Source of the DNA: Hormiphora californensis
Lineage: Eukaryota > Ctenophora > Tentaculata > Cydippida > Pleurobrachiidae
Assembly (NCBI GenBank): GCA_020137815.1
Contig: CM035358.1
Span: forward strand, 4,925,488 to 4,989,487
Direction: 5' to 3'
DNA: 64,000 nucleotides
A program made the translations under genes and the position numbers. Shown piece by piece: positions 23,381 through 39,400 of this stretch. Every line of letters starts with the position of its first letter. Positions within the stretch are counted from its first letter, which is position 1. Below the pieces are notes generated by a model, which made no database searches, was not told where the DNA came from, and saw only the letters and a program-made list of their open reading frames with translations.

Positions 23381-24602
23381 ATGGCCAAAGTTCAGATATC
23401 TAATGTCAATGTTCTGGCAAACCCAGCCCCTTTCTCTGACCCGTTCCAATTTGAAGTTACTATCGAGTGCATCGACGACCTACCGAATGGTGAGAAATCA
23501 ATATATTGAGATGTCAAATAAATAAAGAGTTGCTGTACATTTGATTTAGCAAATAGCACTGAATTCAATATATCACCCTCCTCTTCTACTTCCATCCCAC
23601 TTAATTAATCTTACATCCCCTCACCTTCTAGCTCTACTCTTCTCCACTCCACTACTCCCCCTTCCCAGATATTGAGTGTAAAGTAGTGTACGTCGGTAGT
23701 GCTGAGTCAGAACAATACGACCAAGTCCTTGACTCAATCCTTGTCGGACCAGTTCCCGCTGGCAGACACATGTTCGTCTTTAAGGTACGTGTCATCTCTC
23801 TGTTTCCCGCCAAACACCCCGCTCTTTGTTTGAAACTGCGCTTAACCAGCACAATTTCTTTGTTTCTAACCACCCTTCTATTTTTAGGCCGATGCCCCTG
23901 ACGCCTCCAAAATCCCGACTAATGACATTCTGGGTGTGACAATAGTGCTGATTGTATGTAGTTATCTGGGGAAGGAGTTTGTGAGAGTGGGATATTACGT
24001 CAATAATGATTATTTGGACAATGAATTGAGGGAAAACCCTCCCGATATTCCCCAGCTCGATAAGGTTCGTGCTGTAGACCCCCAGAAATGTAGACCTGCT
24101 CGCGCGAAGAAGCGGGAGTCGAGCCGCGCGCGCCTTCCCGGGAGAACCTAAAGCGCTGACAAGCGATCGAGCAATCTTTTTTGATATCCTTCATATCCTG
24201 CAGGTCCAAAAGAACATTCTAGCTTCCAATCCCCGAGTTACAAGGTTCAAGATTGATTGGGATGGTCAAGAGGGGCAGCAGGAGCAGCAGCAACCCCAGG
24301 ACCAGCAGATAATGGCTGAACCACAGATGCAACACAACCAGGTTTGTGGGCTTATGAAATGTCCTGTTTTATCTTGTACAAAGCACATCACACAAAGCAT
24401 ATTCATCCGTCTGTGGCCTAACAAATTCATGTCGAGCAAGGCAAACAGATTCATGTTCTACCAGTTCGATTTCATCAACAGTTTGATTTTCTCACTTTCT
24501 GAAATTCTGTCTCTCTTTCAGCCATCCAGTTCGCATCACCACGATGAGCCTATTGTGCAAGTTCCCCCAGTCGAGATGAGTATGGATGCCATGGCCTTCT
24601 GA
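23381..24602 (+). CDS. ASF1: Histone H3-H4 chaperone ASF1
   Basis: Five exons, 23381-23489, 23669-23784, 23888-24064, 24204-24341 and 24522-24602, join in phase to 206 residues. The core is immunoglobulin-like: MAKVQISNVNVLANPAPFSD, FEVTIECIDDLP, ECKVVYVGSAESEQYDQVLD, GPVPAGRHMFVFKADAPD, GVTIVLIVCSYLGKEFVRVG YYVNN, RVTRFKIDWD. ASF1 hands H3-H4 dimers to CAF-1 and HIRA during nucleosome assembly. The histone-contacting core is intact. The tail (residues about 155-206) is Gln-rich and acidic, then ends MSMDAMAF. The start is 168 bp after the PMS1 stop on the same strand, so the two may be separately promoted in a very short spacer or share a transcript. Confidence 0.95.
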
Positions 24603-26040
24603 AGACGAATCACAATAATTTAACTATAAAGTGTTGAAAAGAAAGACTTGATTGAAAGGGAGATAGAGGGTGCTAATTGTTTATTTACCAGCACCTTCAG
24701 ACAAATCTAATAAATACGCTATACGAAATCTAGCAGTTTCATCCTTCAAATTAACATGAAACATCCTTCCATTGTGATTGAAAAGAGAGGCCGAGGTTTT
24801 GCGAGTTTTCTCCAAGTCCGCTTGATATTCTGTAGATGTCGTTGCATCTTCTTTTTGTTATTCATAATTGAAATATAATTCCAATTGAAGAATATCCGAC
24901 TTATGAACTTGACTTCTGAAGAAACTTCCCGGATCAAACCTTCCGAAGAGAGCAAACGACGTCATAGCGGACTTCACTGACCGACGCGCACACTCACTCA
25001 CTACTGACAACAGTGCGCTTTCAATAATAGCACTGAGATTCGCGCGTTACGTTCAGTTCCCATTGTTTTGGGGTGGTGCAGCATTGGTTACAGCAATGCT
25101 GCCTCTCTCCCGCCCAATTATATCATGATAGGGGACCAATCTGATATTTTGTGATTCGTCCACGATGGTAATATGTATTCCTTGTACTATCGATATCAGA
25201 AAATCCACTATCCCCCTGTTTCAATGATCGTTATTGAAAATCAGAAGAAAAACGCTCGGATTTTGGAAGATGATAACATGATACAGTAATTCTAAACTCA
25301 CTCTCAATACAGATGTGAGCACTCAACACTCACATAAAGATTCTCTTATACCCAGTAAACCCATTTGATGTCCTTAGCTTACAAATTCCCTTTTTTTCAA
25401 TACACGGAAAAAATAAAACAGTTGTCCCTTGCACTATAATAATGCTCCAGAAAAAAAAAGTTTATACACACTCTCTCTAGTAATATAAACACTAAATATA
25501 TTGTAACATAATTGTTTTAGGCTCGCTGTAAGAAGCAGAAACAGAACAAAAAACGCAAAGGGAGATGTGTAGTCGACTAGTAGCAGAAGGCGGAATACTT
25601 TCATTATTTTCGTATCATTTTCTGAAAAATGGAGGGTGTTAGGAAAATATGCAGGATGTGCAGTTGGTATATCATGCTTCAGCAGGCAAGAAAATATGCT
25701 AAATATGGCCGTGAGTATTTGGGTTGAACGGTGATGACATGATGGAAAGAAGGAAATAAAAAAGTGGTATGACAAATGGGGAGAGAGAAAATGGCGATGT
25801 CAGAGCTCTACAGAATTATCGTTCATCCTGAGGTCTGATGCATATATCTCAGATGGGGGAATCGGTGCTCCGTAATAGTGCAGATCTGGCTGTCATTTAT
25901 TTGTGATTGCTGCGTCTGGAGGAAGGCTGTCGTATCTGTTGCAGTCTCTGGAGATCAAATGACGAAAGGAAGCTATATTGCTCTTGGAGTTGTAAATTTG
26001 CTCAGAAATCAGGCTCTCTCAGGTTCTCTCTCTGCACCTC
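24603..26040. other. Convergent intergenic region ASF1/FLOT1
   Basis: No exon recognised. It should contain both 3'UTRs. A perfect 9-bp hairpin (GCAGCATTG, loop GTTACAG, CAATGCTGC) lies at 25078-25102. Apparent frames are AT-rich and short. Confidence 0.5.
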
Positions 26041-26607
26041 CTAGTTGTTATTTTGTTGGTTGTTCCTCCCAAAGAGAGGGAATAGTCCCTGTTGCTGGTA
26101 ATCCTCGGGACCGGGGGGAGTGGCCGGGATCATTCTTTGGGGGACAGAGGGAGGAGGGGGTCCTGCCCGGGGCACCATTCTCCTTGTTACCATGGGTGGT
26201 GTGGGTGTTCGGCCATCAAACTCTGTGACGTCATCCAGGTCAAGAAGCAGCTGGGGGATCATCAAGTGTTGGTGTGTGTGTTGAATAAATCATGTTCATA
26301 TGGGAGATTTTTAGAGGAGCTCTAAAACGAACGCTGCGGGTAAATCTTTCCCGAGAAAGGGGAGAATTCTATCGAAATTACCCCACGTAGAGGTAAATAT
26401 GTAAAACACGGGAGAGAATCCTTTATTTAATTTGTCGTACCGCAGCATTAAATAGATCGTGTGATTTACAGTAGGCATTCGATGGTACTGCATCGATCGA
26501 ATGTTCGAGTTATTGTTGTCTGGTGTGAGTGAATTGGAGGCGAATGACTCTTGAGTGTGTGTGAGATTGAGAGAGAAAGTGAGAAAGAGAGAGAGAAAAG
26601 AGAGAAA

Positions 26608-26640
<33 letters not shown>

Positions 26641-26824
26641 TAGAGAGAGATAGAGTTTGAATTAGTATCACAGGGAATTAGTTTACACATTCTGTGCGTA
26701 CACGCACAGACACAAAAATCAGCAAGATTCCATGGTAGCACAGCAGAGCAGATTACTTCATGCAGCGAGAGTCAGAAATGAGAAAGTAAAAAGGAGCGAG
26801 TGAGAGAGAGAGAGATATAGAGAG

Positions 26825-26881
<57 letters not shown>

Positions 26882-29800
26882 GAAAGAGAGAGTAAGAAAG
26901 AGTAGTTTGAGAGAAAGATATCATCTTTGTAGGAGCTGCATAATCACAATCAGCAGAAATCAACCAAAGCACACACATATTCCTTACACAGTATGTCAAA
27001 AGATAGGGCAGGGTTGACCCTTGTTAATTGCCGCCCATACTAATTTTCATTGCCTGGAGAAGTGGGTTAATTGGGGTTAATTGGGATTAATTAGTGGTTA
27101 ATTGGGTAGTGGTTTAATTGGGTAATGGGTTAATTGGGTAATGGGTTAATTGGGTAGTAGTTTAATTGGGTAGTGGGTTAATTGGGTAGTGGGTTAATTG
27201 GGTAGTGGGTTAATTGGGTAATGGGTTAATTGGTAATGGGTTAATTGGTTAGTGGGTTAATTGGGTTAATTGGGTAGTGGGTTAATTGGGTAGTGGGTTA
27301 ATTGGGTAGTGGGTTAATTGGTGGTTAACTTGGTAATGGGTTAATTGGGCCTGGTTGGTTGTTGGTTAGAAATAATTTGAAATTTGATGCCAACCTTCCC
27401 AAATATATTTCCTGGCCAAGATATTTCCTGCCCCCCCCCCCCCCCAAACATCATCGTAATATGTTTGCACATTATACCTCCTATATATCGGACATTGGCA
27501 CCTCTTATTTTATGACACATATCGTGATATATACCTCCATTATACTTCGAACATCATCACCAAACTATTATTGTCATCTGATAACCAATCATCTAAGTGT
27601 CTTTGAGATGTGCCGACCGAACTACCATATTCCAAGCACCGGGATGATATCATAACATACACCCATGTAAACCACATTCCAACAGATCATATATATATCG
27701 GACAGTCCCCCCATCTCTGATCATGTATCTATAATTTCCCTTCCTTCTTCTCTCTCTATCTCCCTACAACAACAATAACAGTGCTTTCGTCAACTGTTCA
27801 CACTCAACTCAAAGAACAACAAACTAGAAAGATACACCGATGAAGTCACTTGAGTATCCACCTACATGCACACAATGATGAACTATCACCAGGGTCAAAC
27901 ATTAGTTTTACTCATCCCTTCTCGATTAACTTTTAATAAATTATTGCCCCATTCGTCATTCTCAATTACCATTAATGAACCAATTAAACCCCCAATTAAT
28001 TACCCCCCTAATAAACCAATTAAACCCCCAACTAATTACCCCTGATAAACCAGCTAATTATTACCTTGCTCATATCCACACCAGTGATATCCTCGATAAC
28101 CTTGGGGAGATTCCTCACAATCTCCAGTACCTCTCCGGTCAGCTTAGCAGCGCCCACCTCTCCGTTAGGCCCGGCAACAAGGGTGACCTTGTTAACATTT
28201 TGGAGGGGTGCAGCAACCTCAGCGCAGATCTGGGTGGAAGAGAGAGATTGTTGTTATTATTTGGGTTGGTAAAAGTTTTAGTCAGCAACTATATTGTTAT
28301 ATCAGAGACCAGAGCTCCAACACCGGCATGGAAATGTGAGAGAAAGAGACGGTTACAAAAAGTAGATAACCGGTGGAAAGCTCCCCGGACTGATGTTATA
28401 ATGCGCATGTTGCTACTTGCACCCACAAGCTCACCGATATACACCCACCTTGGGGAGCTGTTGGAGGATCATGTCCACCATAGCGGCATCCTTGTATTCA
28501 TTCCACGCCTCAGCCTTCTTGGCCATCTGCTCAGCCTCAGCCTTGGCCTTGGCCTCAATGGCGTAGGACCTAGCTTCAGCCTTCAGACGGATTGCCTCAG
28601 CCTCAGCTTCAGCCTCGATAATCCTCTTGTTCCTGAGAAAGTGGTCGGTAAATAAGAAACTTGTTTTAGCCCAAAATGTTTTATATTTAACTCTTTTGCA
28701 ACCAGTAGTATAAAAAGTCAAATTTACAAAACTCACTTTTCAGCCTCGGCAAGTTGCTCAATTTGGTATCGTTCAGCCTCAGCAGGTTTGATGACCTGGG
28801 CATCCAGTTCCTTCTGTTTTCTCACAATCTCCTGCTCCTGGATAGAAATCTGCTTCTGTCGCTCAATAACCTGAGACAGGGTGTTGGGTTTAGTAGGACG
28901 TTATAACTTAGTACAAATTGTTGTGCCCCTAGAATAGTAAGTATACAAATACAAAACAACGGTGGTTTATTGGTCTAGAATTTAGCAATTACTTGAACAA
29001 AAACTGTCCTACCAACCTTAATTTGCATGGTTTCCTCCTTGATCCTCTGCTGGGTCTTGGCAGCCTGGAGATCGTAAGACAACTCAGATTGGGCCTTCTT
29101 AGTTTGGGTTTCCATATCAAACTTGGCTTTCTTCAACATGTAATCCCTCTCCGCAACAGCAGTCGTGATCTTGTTTTCAAACACAGCAGCCATTGCTCGC
29201 TCCTGGGCTTCCGCTTCCTGTGGGAGAATTTGGTGATAATCAGGTTCAGGTTGTTTGTTGTTTCCTATATTTGAAACATTACATGTAGATAGGTTTCCCG
29301 TTTCCACTTGAGACTAAAGACCAGTATTAAATATTCACTTTTCTCCAACACACACAAGTTCCTACAAGTTGCAGGTTTGTCTGTGTTGGAGTAAGAACTA
29401 TTGTAACTTGATCTGAGTACCCCCCCCCCCCCAGGTGCCCCCTCATTCTAATGTTCTCTACTGCGAAGTGGGGTATCAAGTTTTCCTTTCTAGTTATTAG
29501 ATCACTAAATTCCAGAACAAAAAAATTACATCTCTCTCCAAATCCAAATCTGTCCCTCACCTGGATTCCAGCATCTCGTTTCGCTTCCGCACTACCGATA
29601 TCAGCATCTCGTTTCACCTCAGCAGTCCTGGGTTTACCAAGGGATTTCAGGTAGTTTTGGTCATCAGTCACCTCGTTGATGGTGTAGGAAATAACTCGGA
29701 TTCCCATGGACATTAGATCGGTAGAAGCAACCTAGGAAATGGAACAATCAATTATCAGGGAATTGGTTGCATTTTCAAACTGATATATCGGAATCAGGAG

Positions 29801-31245
29801 CAGGAGAGTGCCATTTTATTAAACCTCGACTCTGTCAGTGTGTCTGTTTTTCTGTTACTACAGCTCTGCCGGTCTGTTTCATTCTGTTAGATTCTGTTTT
29901 GTATGTTTTTCTGTTAGATTCTGTTCGGTTCATCTCAGTACCTGCAAGACTTGCTCGGAGAAGGCAGCTCGGTTTTTGTAAATATCTTCCACCGTCATAG
30001 TGCCCATAATGGCACGTTGATGACCCTAGTGGAAAGAGGGATTCATGGACGTAACAATTATGGGAATTGTAGCCATACTTATCAGCTGGTTTCGTAATCG
30101 CAAGATAATGATTATCTAATTATTCAATTAGCAAATAGTAAATTACCTCGAGTGTTTCAGAACAGATTTGGTTGATTTGTTTGGCACTTCTATTCATGAA
30201 GAGTTCAGCAGCAGACATCAGACTCTTCTTGTCCTTCGAGTGGATCTTGATCTGAAAAAGGGGACGAGAGGGTTAGACAGTTCATAGTTAATATATGCGA
30301 GGGTTCATACTTCATACTTTAGTCAAACTGTTTGACTAACTTGACCCTCTTCAAGTGTATGATCACTACAATTTACAGTGTGAAAATATTAATTTCATCC
30401 GAACAAATATATCAACTAAATTGCTCTGAATAATGACCACTGCAGTGCTGGTAGTGTTGTCTATTTTACACAAAAGGATTTGTAATGAACCAACAATAGA
30501 TTACATTGGAATCTACACTAGCTCTCCGGTTCTAATCAAACTGACACACAACTGACACGAAACCCCCCTAAAATATCAAACTACCACCTAATTATCACCT
30601 ATTTATCACCAATTAATTAATTAATCATATCTACCTGGGCAGTTCCAGTAACGTTGATGGGGACACCGAGTTTGGTGTACACCTGGGTAGTGATGATCTT
30701 GGTAGTGATTACATTGAGCGGTAACCTTCCAATCTTTTGTACACAGGGAAACACCAGGAGTCGTCCTCCGACCACCATCTTAGGCTTGGCATGGCAACAT
30801 CCTGGAGGGGGAGGGGGTGTTATCAAGATCATGGATGGGAGAGAGGGGCGTTAGCAACGTGCTGTAGGGGAGGGAGGGAGAGGGAGGTTAGCAAGATCCT
30901 GATTTCTGGGGTTGGGAGGGATATAATGCTGTTAGAACATTTCAGTGTATTGGATTCTAAACAGAAGACGTCGTGAAGGCTGCTGTGTGCTGAAGAAGGA
31001 GGAGAGAATGTTATGGAACCTGTCATCACTTTCCTCAGAAATGACAAGTACACACAGAGTATGAAAGCGGGCTAACAGAATATAAATGACAGATAACAGA
31101 CTGTTAAGTACGGTCCCTGTTCACTGTTCAGTAGTGGTCTACCGAGGGCGGGTCTATAATAGTATACTGACTACTACTACTACAGAACCAACTTACCAGA
31201 TACGATGAGAGCCTCATTGGGACCACACGTGTAAAATCCAGCCAT
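26041..31245 (-). CDS. FLOT1: Flotillin-1 with an extended C-terminus
   Basis: Ten exons join in phase to 489 residues: 31245-31197, 30801-30635, 30251-30147, 30025-29942, 29731-29561, 29217-29017, 28870-28737, 28632-28449, 28229-28065 and 26250-26041. Residues 1-190 form the SPFH/PHB domain ([53 protein letters not shown]). A long Glu/Ala-rich coiled coil follows ([20 protein letters not shown]). The body ends [16 protein letters not shown], where known flotillins stop within about 15 residues. Flotillin-1 oligomerises with flotillin-2 on the inner face of the plasma membrane and endosomes. Here a final 70-codon exon adds a Pro/Gln-rich tail ([20 protein letters not shown], then QQ/NNN runs). 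The last intron (26251-28064) is 1.8 kb and full of tandem repeats; all other introns are short. Confidence 0.93.
26570..26896. repeat. Imperfect (GA)n tracts
   Basis: Two GA-rich blocks, 26570-26653 and about 26798-26896, broken by A insertions, in the last FLOT1 intron. Confidence 0.85.
27060..27352 (+). repeat. 16-bp minisatellite with TTAATTGGG core
   Basis: About 18 copies of GGGTTAATTGGGTAGT with small variants, in the last FLOT1 intron. On the plus strand (antisense to FLOT1) every unit supplies two GGG runs, so G-quadruplexes could form. A 15-nt C-tract follows at about 27431. Confidence 0.9.
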
Positions 31246-31865
31246 GTTTCCTACAATACAGAGAGGGGTGTTATATTGTATGCTATAATACAGAGAAGGA
31301 AGGGGTTGTCTTGAGAATTGAGATTGGTGGGGACTGGGGGTGGACAATGTCCACTGGACATTCGACACTTGGTGGGGTTTCGGGTGCCGACATTCGACAA
31401 CTACCAAGTTTGGTACACAATTGGTGGGGTTTTGGGAATAAATAAAGGGATAATATCTTGATTGTGTTTTTGTAAAAGCTTGACACACTAAACATTTACA
31501 AAATTTACACACACAAAATCAGAAAAAAAAAGATAATCTAAACTATTCAGTAAATCACAAAAAACTCCCAGAAAGCTACCTGTTAGGATTGCACTACTGA
31601 TTATTTCTACTCCAATCATCAAACAAACAATAAAGATCAACCCCAAAACCAAAAAAAACAAATCTTGTATAAACAAACATGCTTATACACAGTTATTACA
31701 GTAAAAGTAAGATAATTACATCACGATATATAAATTAACACATGGGATTTGATAAATTAAGTTACTACGGATGGTGGATGTGAATCATGCATAGAGAATT
31801 AGAAAAAAAAATGGTAGATCCATCTTTGTAGAAACTTCGGAAACTTTTTGAGCATCGTGCATTTT

Positions 31866-35466
<3,601 letters not shown>

Positions 35467-35773
35467 TTAATCGTTCACCGCTTGGTTAGGGGCAGTGTGC
35501 AGCTTTCAGCCGCGCTAGCCCCTCTTCGGACGGGGCAAGGGCCAAAGCCCCTGACAGGGAGTGGGGGTGAACCCCCTATATAAAATGGCCAAGGGGGTCC
35601 AGTGTCCACACTCCAGTCTCCACTGTCCAGGGGGGGAAAAAGGGGGAAAACTGAAATTGGCAAACGTTGCTGGCCCGGGATAAAGCAGCGCTTTTCAAAA
35701 ACTGAAAAAGCGAAGATAAAAATTAAAAAAAAGGTGCGGTGCAAGTTAAAGTGCGTTTCAAACGACTTGACCT

Positions 35774-36020
35774 GGGGGGGGGGTGACACGTAACACTTTG
35801 TAACACTTTGTAACATGTGCAGAAAACTTTTTGTGCACGTTACATGTTACAAAGTGTTACATAGTGTTACAAAGTGTTACATAGTGTTACAAAGTGTTAC
35901 AAAGTGTTACATAGTGTTACAAAGTGTTACATAGTGTTACATAGTGTTACAAAGTGTTACAAAGTGTTACAAAGTGTTACATAGTGTTACATAGTGTTAC
36001 AAAGTGTTACAAAGTGACCT
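35774..36020. repeat. G-tract plus 10-bp AAAGTGTTAC array
   Basis: Ten G (35774-35783) are followed by TGACACGTAACACTTTG, a second TAACACTTTG, a spacer, then about 18 inverted 10-bp units (AAAGTGTTAC or ATAGTGTTAC). The block sits about 365-610 bp upstream of PCYT2. The layout copies one terminal module of elements A-C, but no C-tract closes the right side. TGACCT borders both sides (35768-35773 and 36015-36020), perhaps a worn target duplication. Beyond that, AAACGACTTGACC at 35760 recurs inverted near 36092. Confidence 0.7.
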
Positions 36021-36446
36021 GAGATTCCTGGAAATTCAGGATTTCCCCTTTGTAAATACACGCGCAATGCGCCAAATTCCAAGAATTACGGGTCAAGTCG
36101 CTTGAAACGGACTTTAAGTGATTTATTATTCACGCGCGCGAATTTTCTTTCACACGCGCGGCACATATAAATGCGTAGCAAGTAAATTATCTTGGCGCCC
36201 TCCGTGTCAGTCATCGTTGGGGTTAATTACATCAACGGTATACCCTCTTTTAAGAAAACAAACAACGGTTTATGTACTGTGCATTTAAATACGTTGGTGG
36301 GTCTATAAGTTTATAAACATAAATAACGTCCGAGCATTGCACAAGGCAGCAGACAATGCTCAACTTCTGAAAAAGTTAAAATTCACGGACAAAATGTCCT
36401 TATCATCACAGATCTCAGATATAAATATATCTTCGTGTTAAAGTCC

Positions 36447-39400
36447 TCAATACCTCCGCTCCCTGGAGTTGCTTCTCCTACGACCCCTAGATCCCTGCCG
36501 GTCACGTGACCGGGACCGCCGGGACCTATCCCGGGATCTTGATCGGCGTCGAGTTTTTGATCTGGAGGTGGACCTGAGAACAGAGAGTATTTGAGTCAAA
36601 CTGTTGTAGCCTGAAATATCATTCAATGCATCAGTTTTTTTAAAGACTACTAAGTCTTGTCAAGATTGAAAATGGTTCAACGTGCCCCGGCCCGGTTCGG
36701 TTTGGTTCTTACCTGGAGCGTCGGCTGAATTTCTTCTTTCTATCACGTGACCTGCTCCTCTTACTTCGGTCACGTGACCTACTCCTCTTACTCCTGTCAC
36801 GTGACCTACTCCTCTTACTGCGGTCCCGGGAGCGTCTCCGGGATGATTTTTCCCGGGGCGAACCACGGGAACTGCTCTTTGGTGGGGAGGGCTTTTTGTC
36901 TGAAACAAGTTACTGGTTACAATTAGGAGAGATTGTAAACAGAGATCGAGGAATACCCCAATCGTTCGTAAAGTACTTATATTGGAATACTTAGTACAGA
37001 GATTAGTTCAACTTATTAGAACAAAAACTGATTAAAAGTATCAGGAGCATCGTTTACCTTCAATTACTGCACTAGCAATTAACGCCTGGGCATCAGCAAG
37101 TCTTTTCTTAATCAGATCTTGTTCCCTCTCCTGCTCACTCCTTTTCGTTGGTGGCTTCCTAAAGATATAATTTGGGGCTGGGGATTCATTCAGGTATTGA
37201 TACCAAAACTCCCCAAAACTGTCTAAACCCCACCGAATTCCCCCGTACTTGATCCCTAGTAAAATACTCACTCTAGCCAGTGGCGAGCATGGACCACCCT
37301 GATTCTTCGATTACAAAAGTCAGCCCCATCGTATTGCACTGCCACCATAACGGAGGCAAGGTCGATAAACTCGATAAATGCAAACCTAGAGAAATGAAAG
37401 GAGAGTTAGGAAGAGTTTAAGATTTCTATTCCCACTCCAACAAAATATGTTGGTAATGTTAGTATGGCTCACTTGTATGCAATAAAAGGGGTGACTTTGT
37501 AACCAACAAAATATGCAAGCACGATAAGAATTGTTTTGTCCAAACAAGGCAAGATAAGAAGTGTCAGAGCATTGGCCTGCCCCTATTCTCATTCCTTCAA
37601 ATAAGGCGCAGAGCGAGTGAGAACCGCGGTCAGAGCATTGGTCTGACAGGGTAAGAACCCTGACTGGACAATAAGATCATTGCTCACCGTTTATCCTCCA
37701 TCCAATCCCCTCCGATCCGCAGAAAGCGGATATCCCCACAAAACTGAAAGTAGTTCAGGATGTGTTCCGCAGTTAGAGACGGGTGAAGGTTGTCGATAAA
37801 CACTGTCCTCCTCACCTCTCTATTCCGGCTTTCTCCGTAGTCTGGTGAGGGAGATTTATATGTTGAGCTATCTAACTGCTTTAAAGTGCGACGCGGCTGA
37901 CAACCCACGTATATTTTAGTTGTTGTCAGGATCTTTCAAGTTTCAGTACTAATTTCAGTACTAATTATGTAATTACTTAGGTTGGTGAATGGTGATAAGA
38001 ACAAAAGGTGGGCGATTCAAGAAATAAGGTACTGTAATAATATAATAGTAAATGGCATTCTTGTACAAAAAGGGGTCGAACCTCGATATATTGCGGGAGG
38101 CAACACTGAGGTTTCATACAATAATGTCCTGGATTACTGACCTTCTTGTAACTTCTTTGGTGGCAGTGGAAGAGGGATACCAGAGGCAGATATAAACCGC
38201 ACGTTCTCGGTCCCTTTTGGGGTCGTATCACACAGTTCCTTCATCTGGTTTAGACCAGTTACTAGAATATTCTGAAGGGGGGTAATTAATTAACTAATTA
38301 ATTAATCCCACTTTTGGACCACATGAATTCCTCTCTAATGACCTTCATAAAGTAATCTGAAGTAGATCCTATGCCTTCTTCAGAATCTCTAGCGCGGGAC
38401 GAACAGTTAAATTCTTATCCTACAAAATGGACACCCCCTCTCACTCTCTGTTACCTGTTGCGGCCTTGTTCCTAACATTGGGTTAGCAATATGTGACGGG
38501 ATGGTTGGGGCAATCGTAGACACCAGCTGTTTTATAGTTCCATCCTCTCCAATCTCCTTGCCCAACTTGTTCGAACTCATCGCGGCGGCCAACTGTAGCG
38601 CTTCGAATTCTGAGGGTATCGTGTCTAAAGGGTCAGAAGTGGATTAGATATACTGAGATAAGATATAGGGGGCTGTTGAGGGTATCGTGTCTAAAGGGTC
38701 AGAAGTGGATATAAGATAGTTATCTATCGATAGGGGACTGTGGATTAGTTCTTCAGTCAAGAGTATGTGTTGGTTGTGGTCTAGATGTGCCAGGGAATAC
38801 AGTTTGTGAATGTGCGATGAAGGTTCGGATTTTCTAACTATCTGTCTGTTTGTTTGTCTGTTAGTTGGTTAGTTTGTTTGTCTGTTTGTTTGTTTGTTAG
38901 TAGGTAAGTTAGTTGATAGAAGTAGGTATTCCAGATATATCGCTCGTCTCCTGCAGCAGAAATAATAATGAACGGTAGAGAGATGAAAAGGGAGAGGGAT
39001 GAGACAAATTGGAAGTCACTAAAAAAAGCTCCATTCTTGAGTTAAAATAAAACTCCTAAAACTGAAAATGGATAAGATATTTGTAAGAAAAAGAAGATGG
39101 TTCGTGACTGTTCACTGCACTTACATGTAGGTACGACGACAACAGGTTTATCAATGAACACGGTGCTGGTGAGATGTTGAGCGATTGAGACTGCCTCCTG
39201 TTCCACATACTCCACAAATGCAACAAGGACACCAAACTTTCCACGATTCCTGGGGGTGGGGGTTATGTTAGGGAACCCTCTACAAATGCTACCAGGACAA
39301 TGGGTTAATAGTTTGTCTTACTTGTCTTTGGGGAAGATTTCAACATGGTTCACTGGTCCAATCTGCTCAAAAAGCTCTCTTATCTGCTCGTTTGTGGCTT

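Noticed and set aside
27975-28655. 226-codon plus-strand frame
   Set aside because: It overlaps FLOT1 coding exons in antisense, and the FLOT1 exons have conserved protein and exact splice sites. The frame is a shadow.
35484-35600. GC-rich stem-forming segment upstream of PCYT2 as a structured RNA
   Set aside because: I could fit it to no known RNA family, and local GC-rich pairing alone is weak evidence.
36780-36830. CRISPR-like array from repeated RSRDRS coding units
   Set aside because: The units are contiguous coding repeats in phase with the SREK1 frame, without spacers, in a eukaryotic genome.
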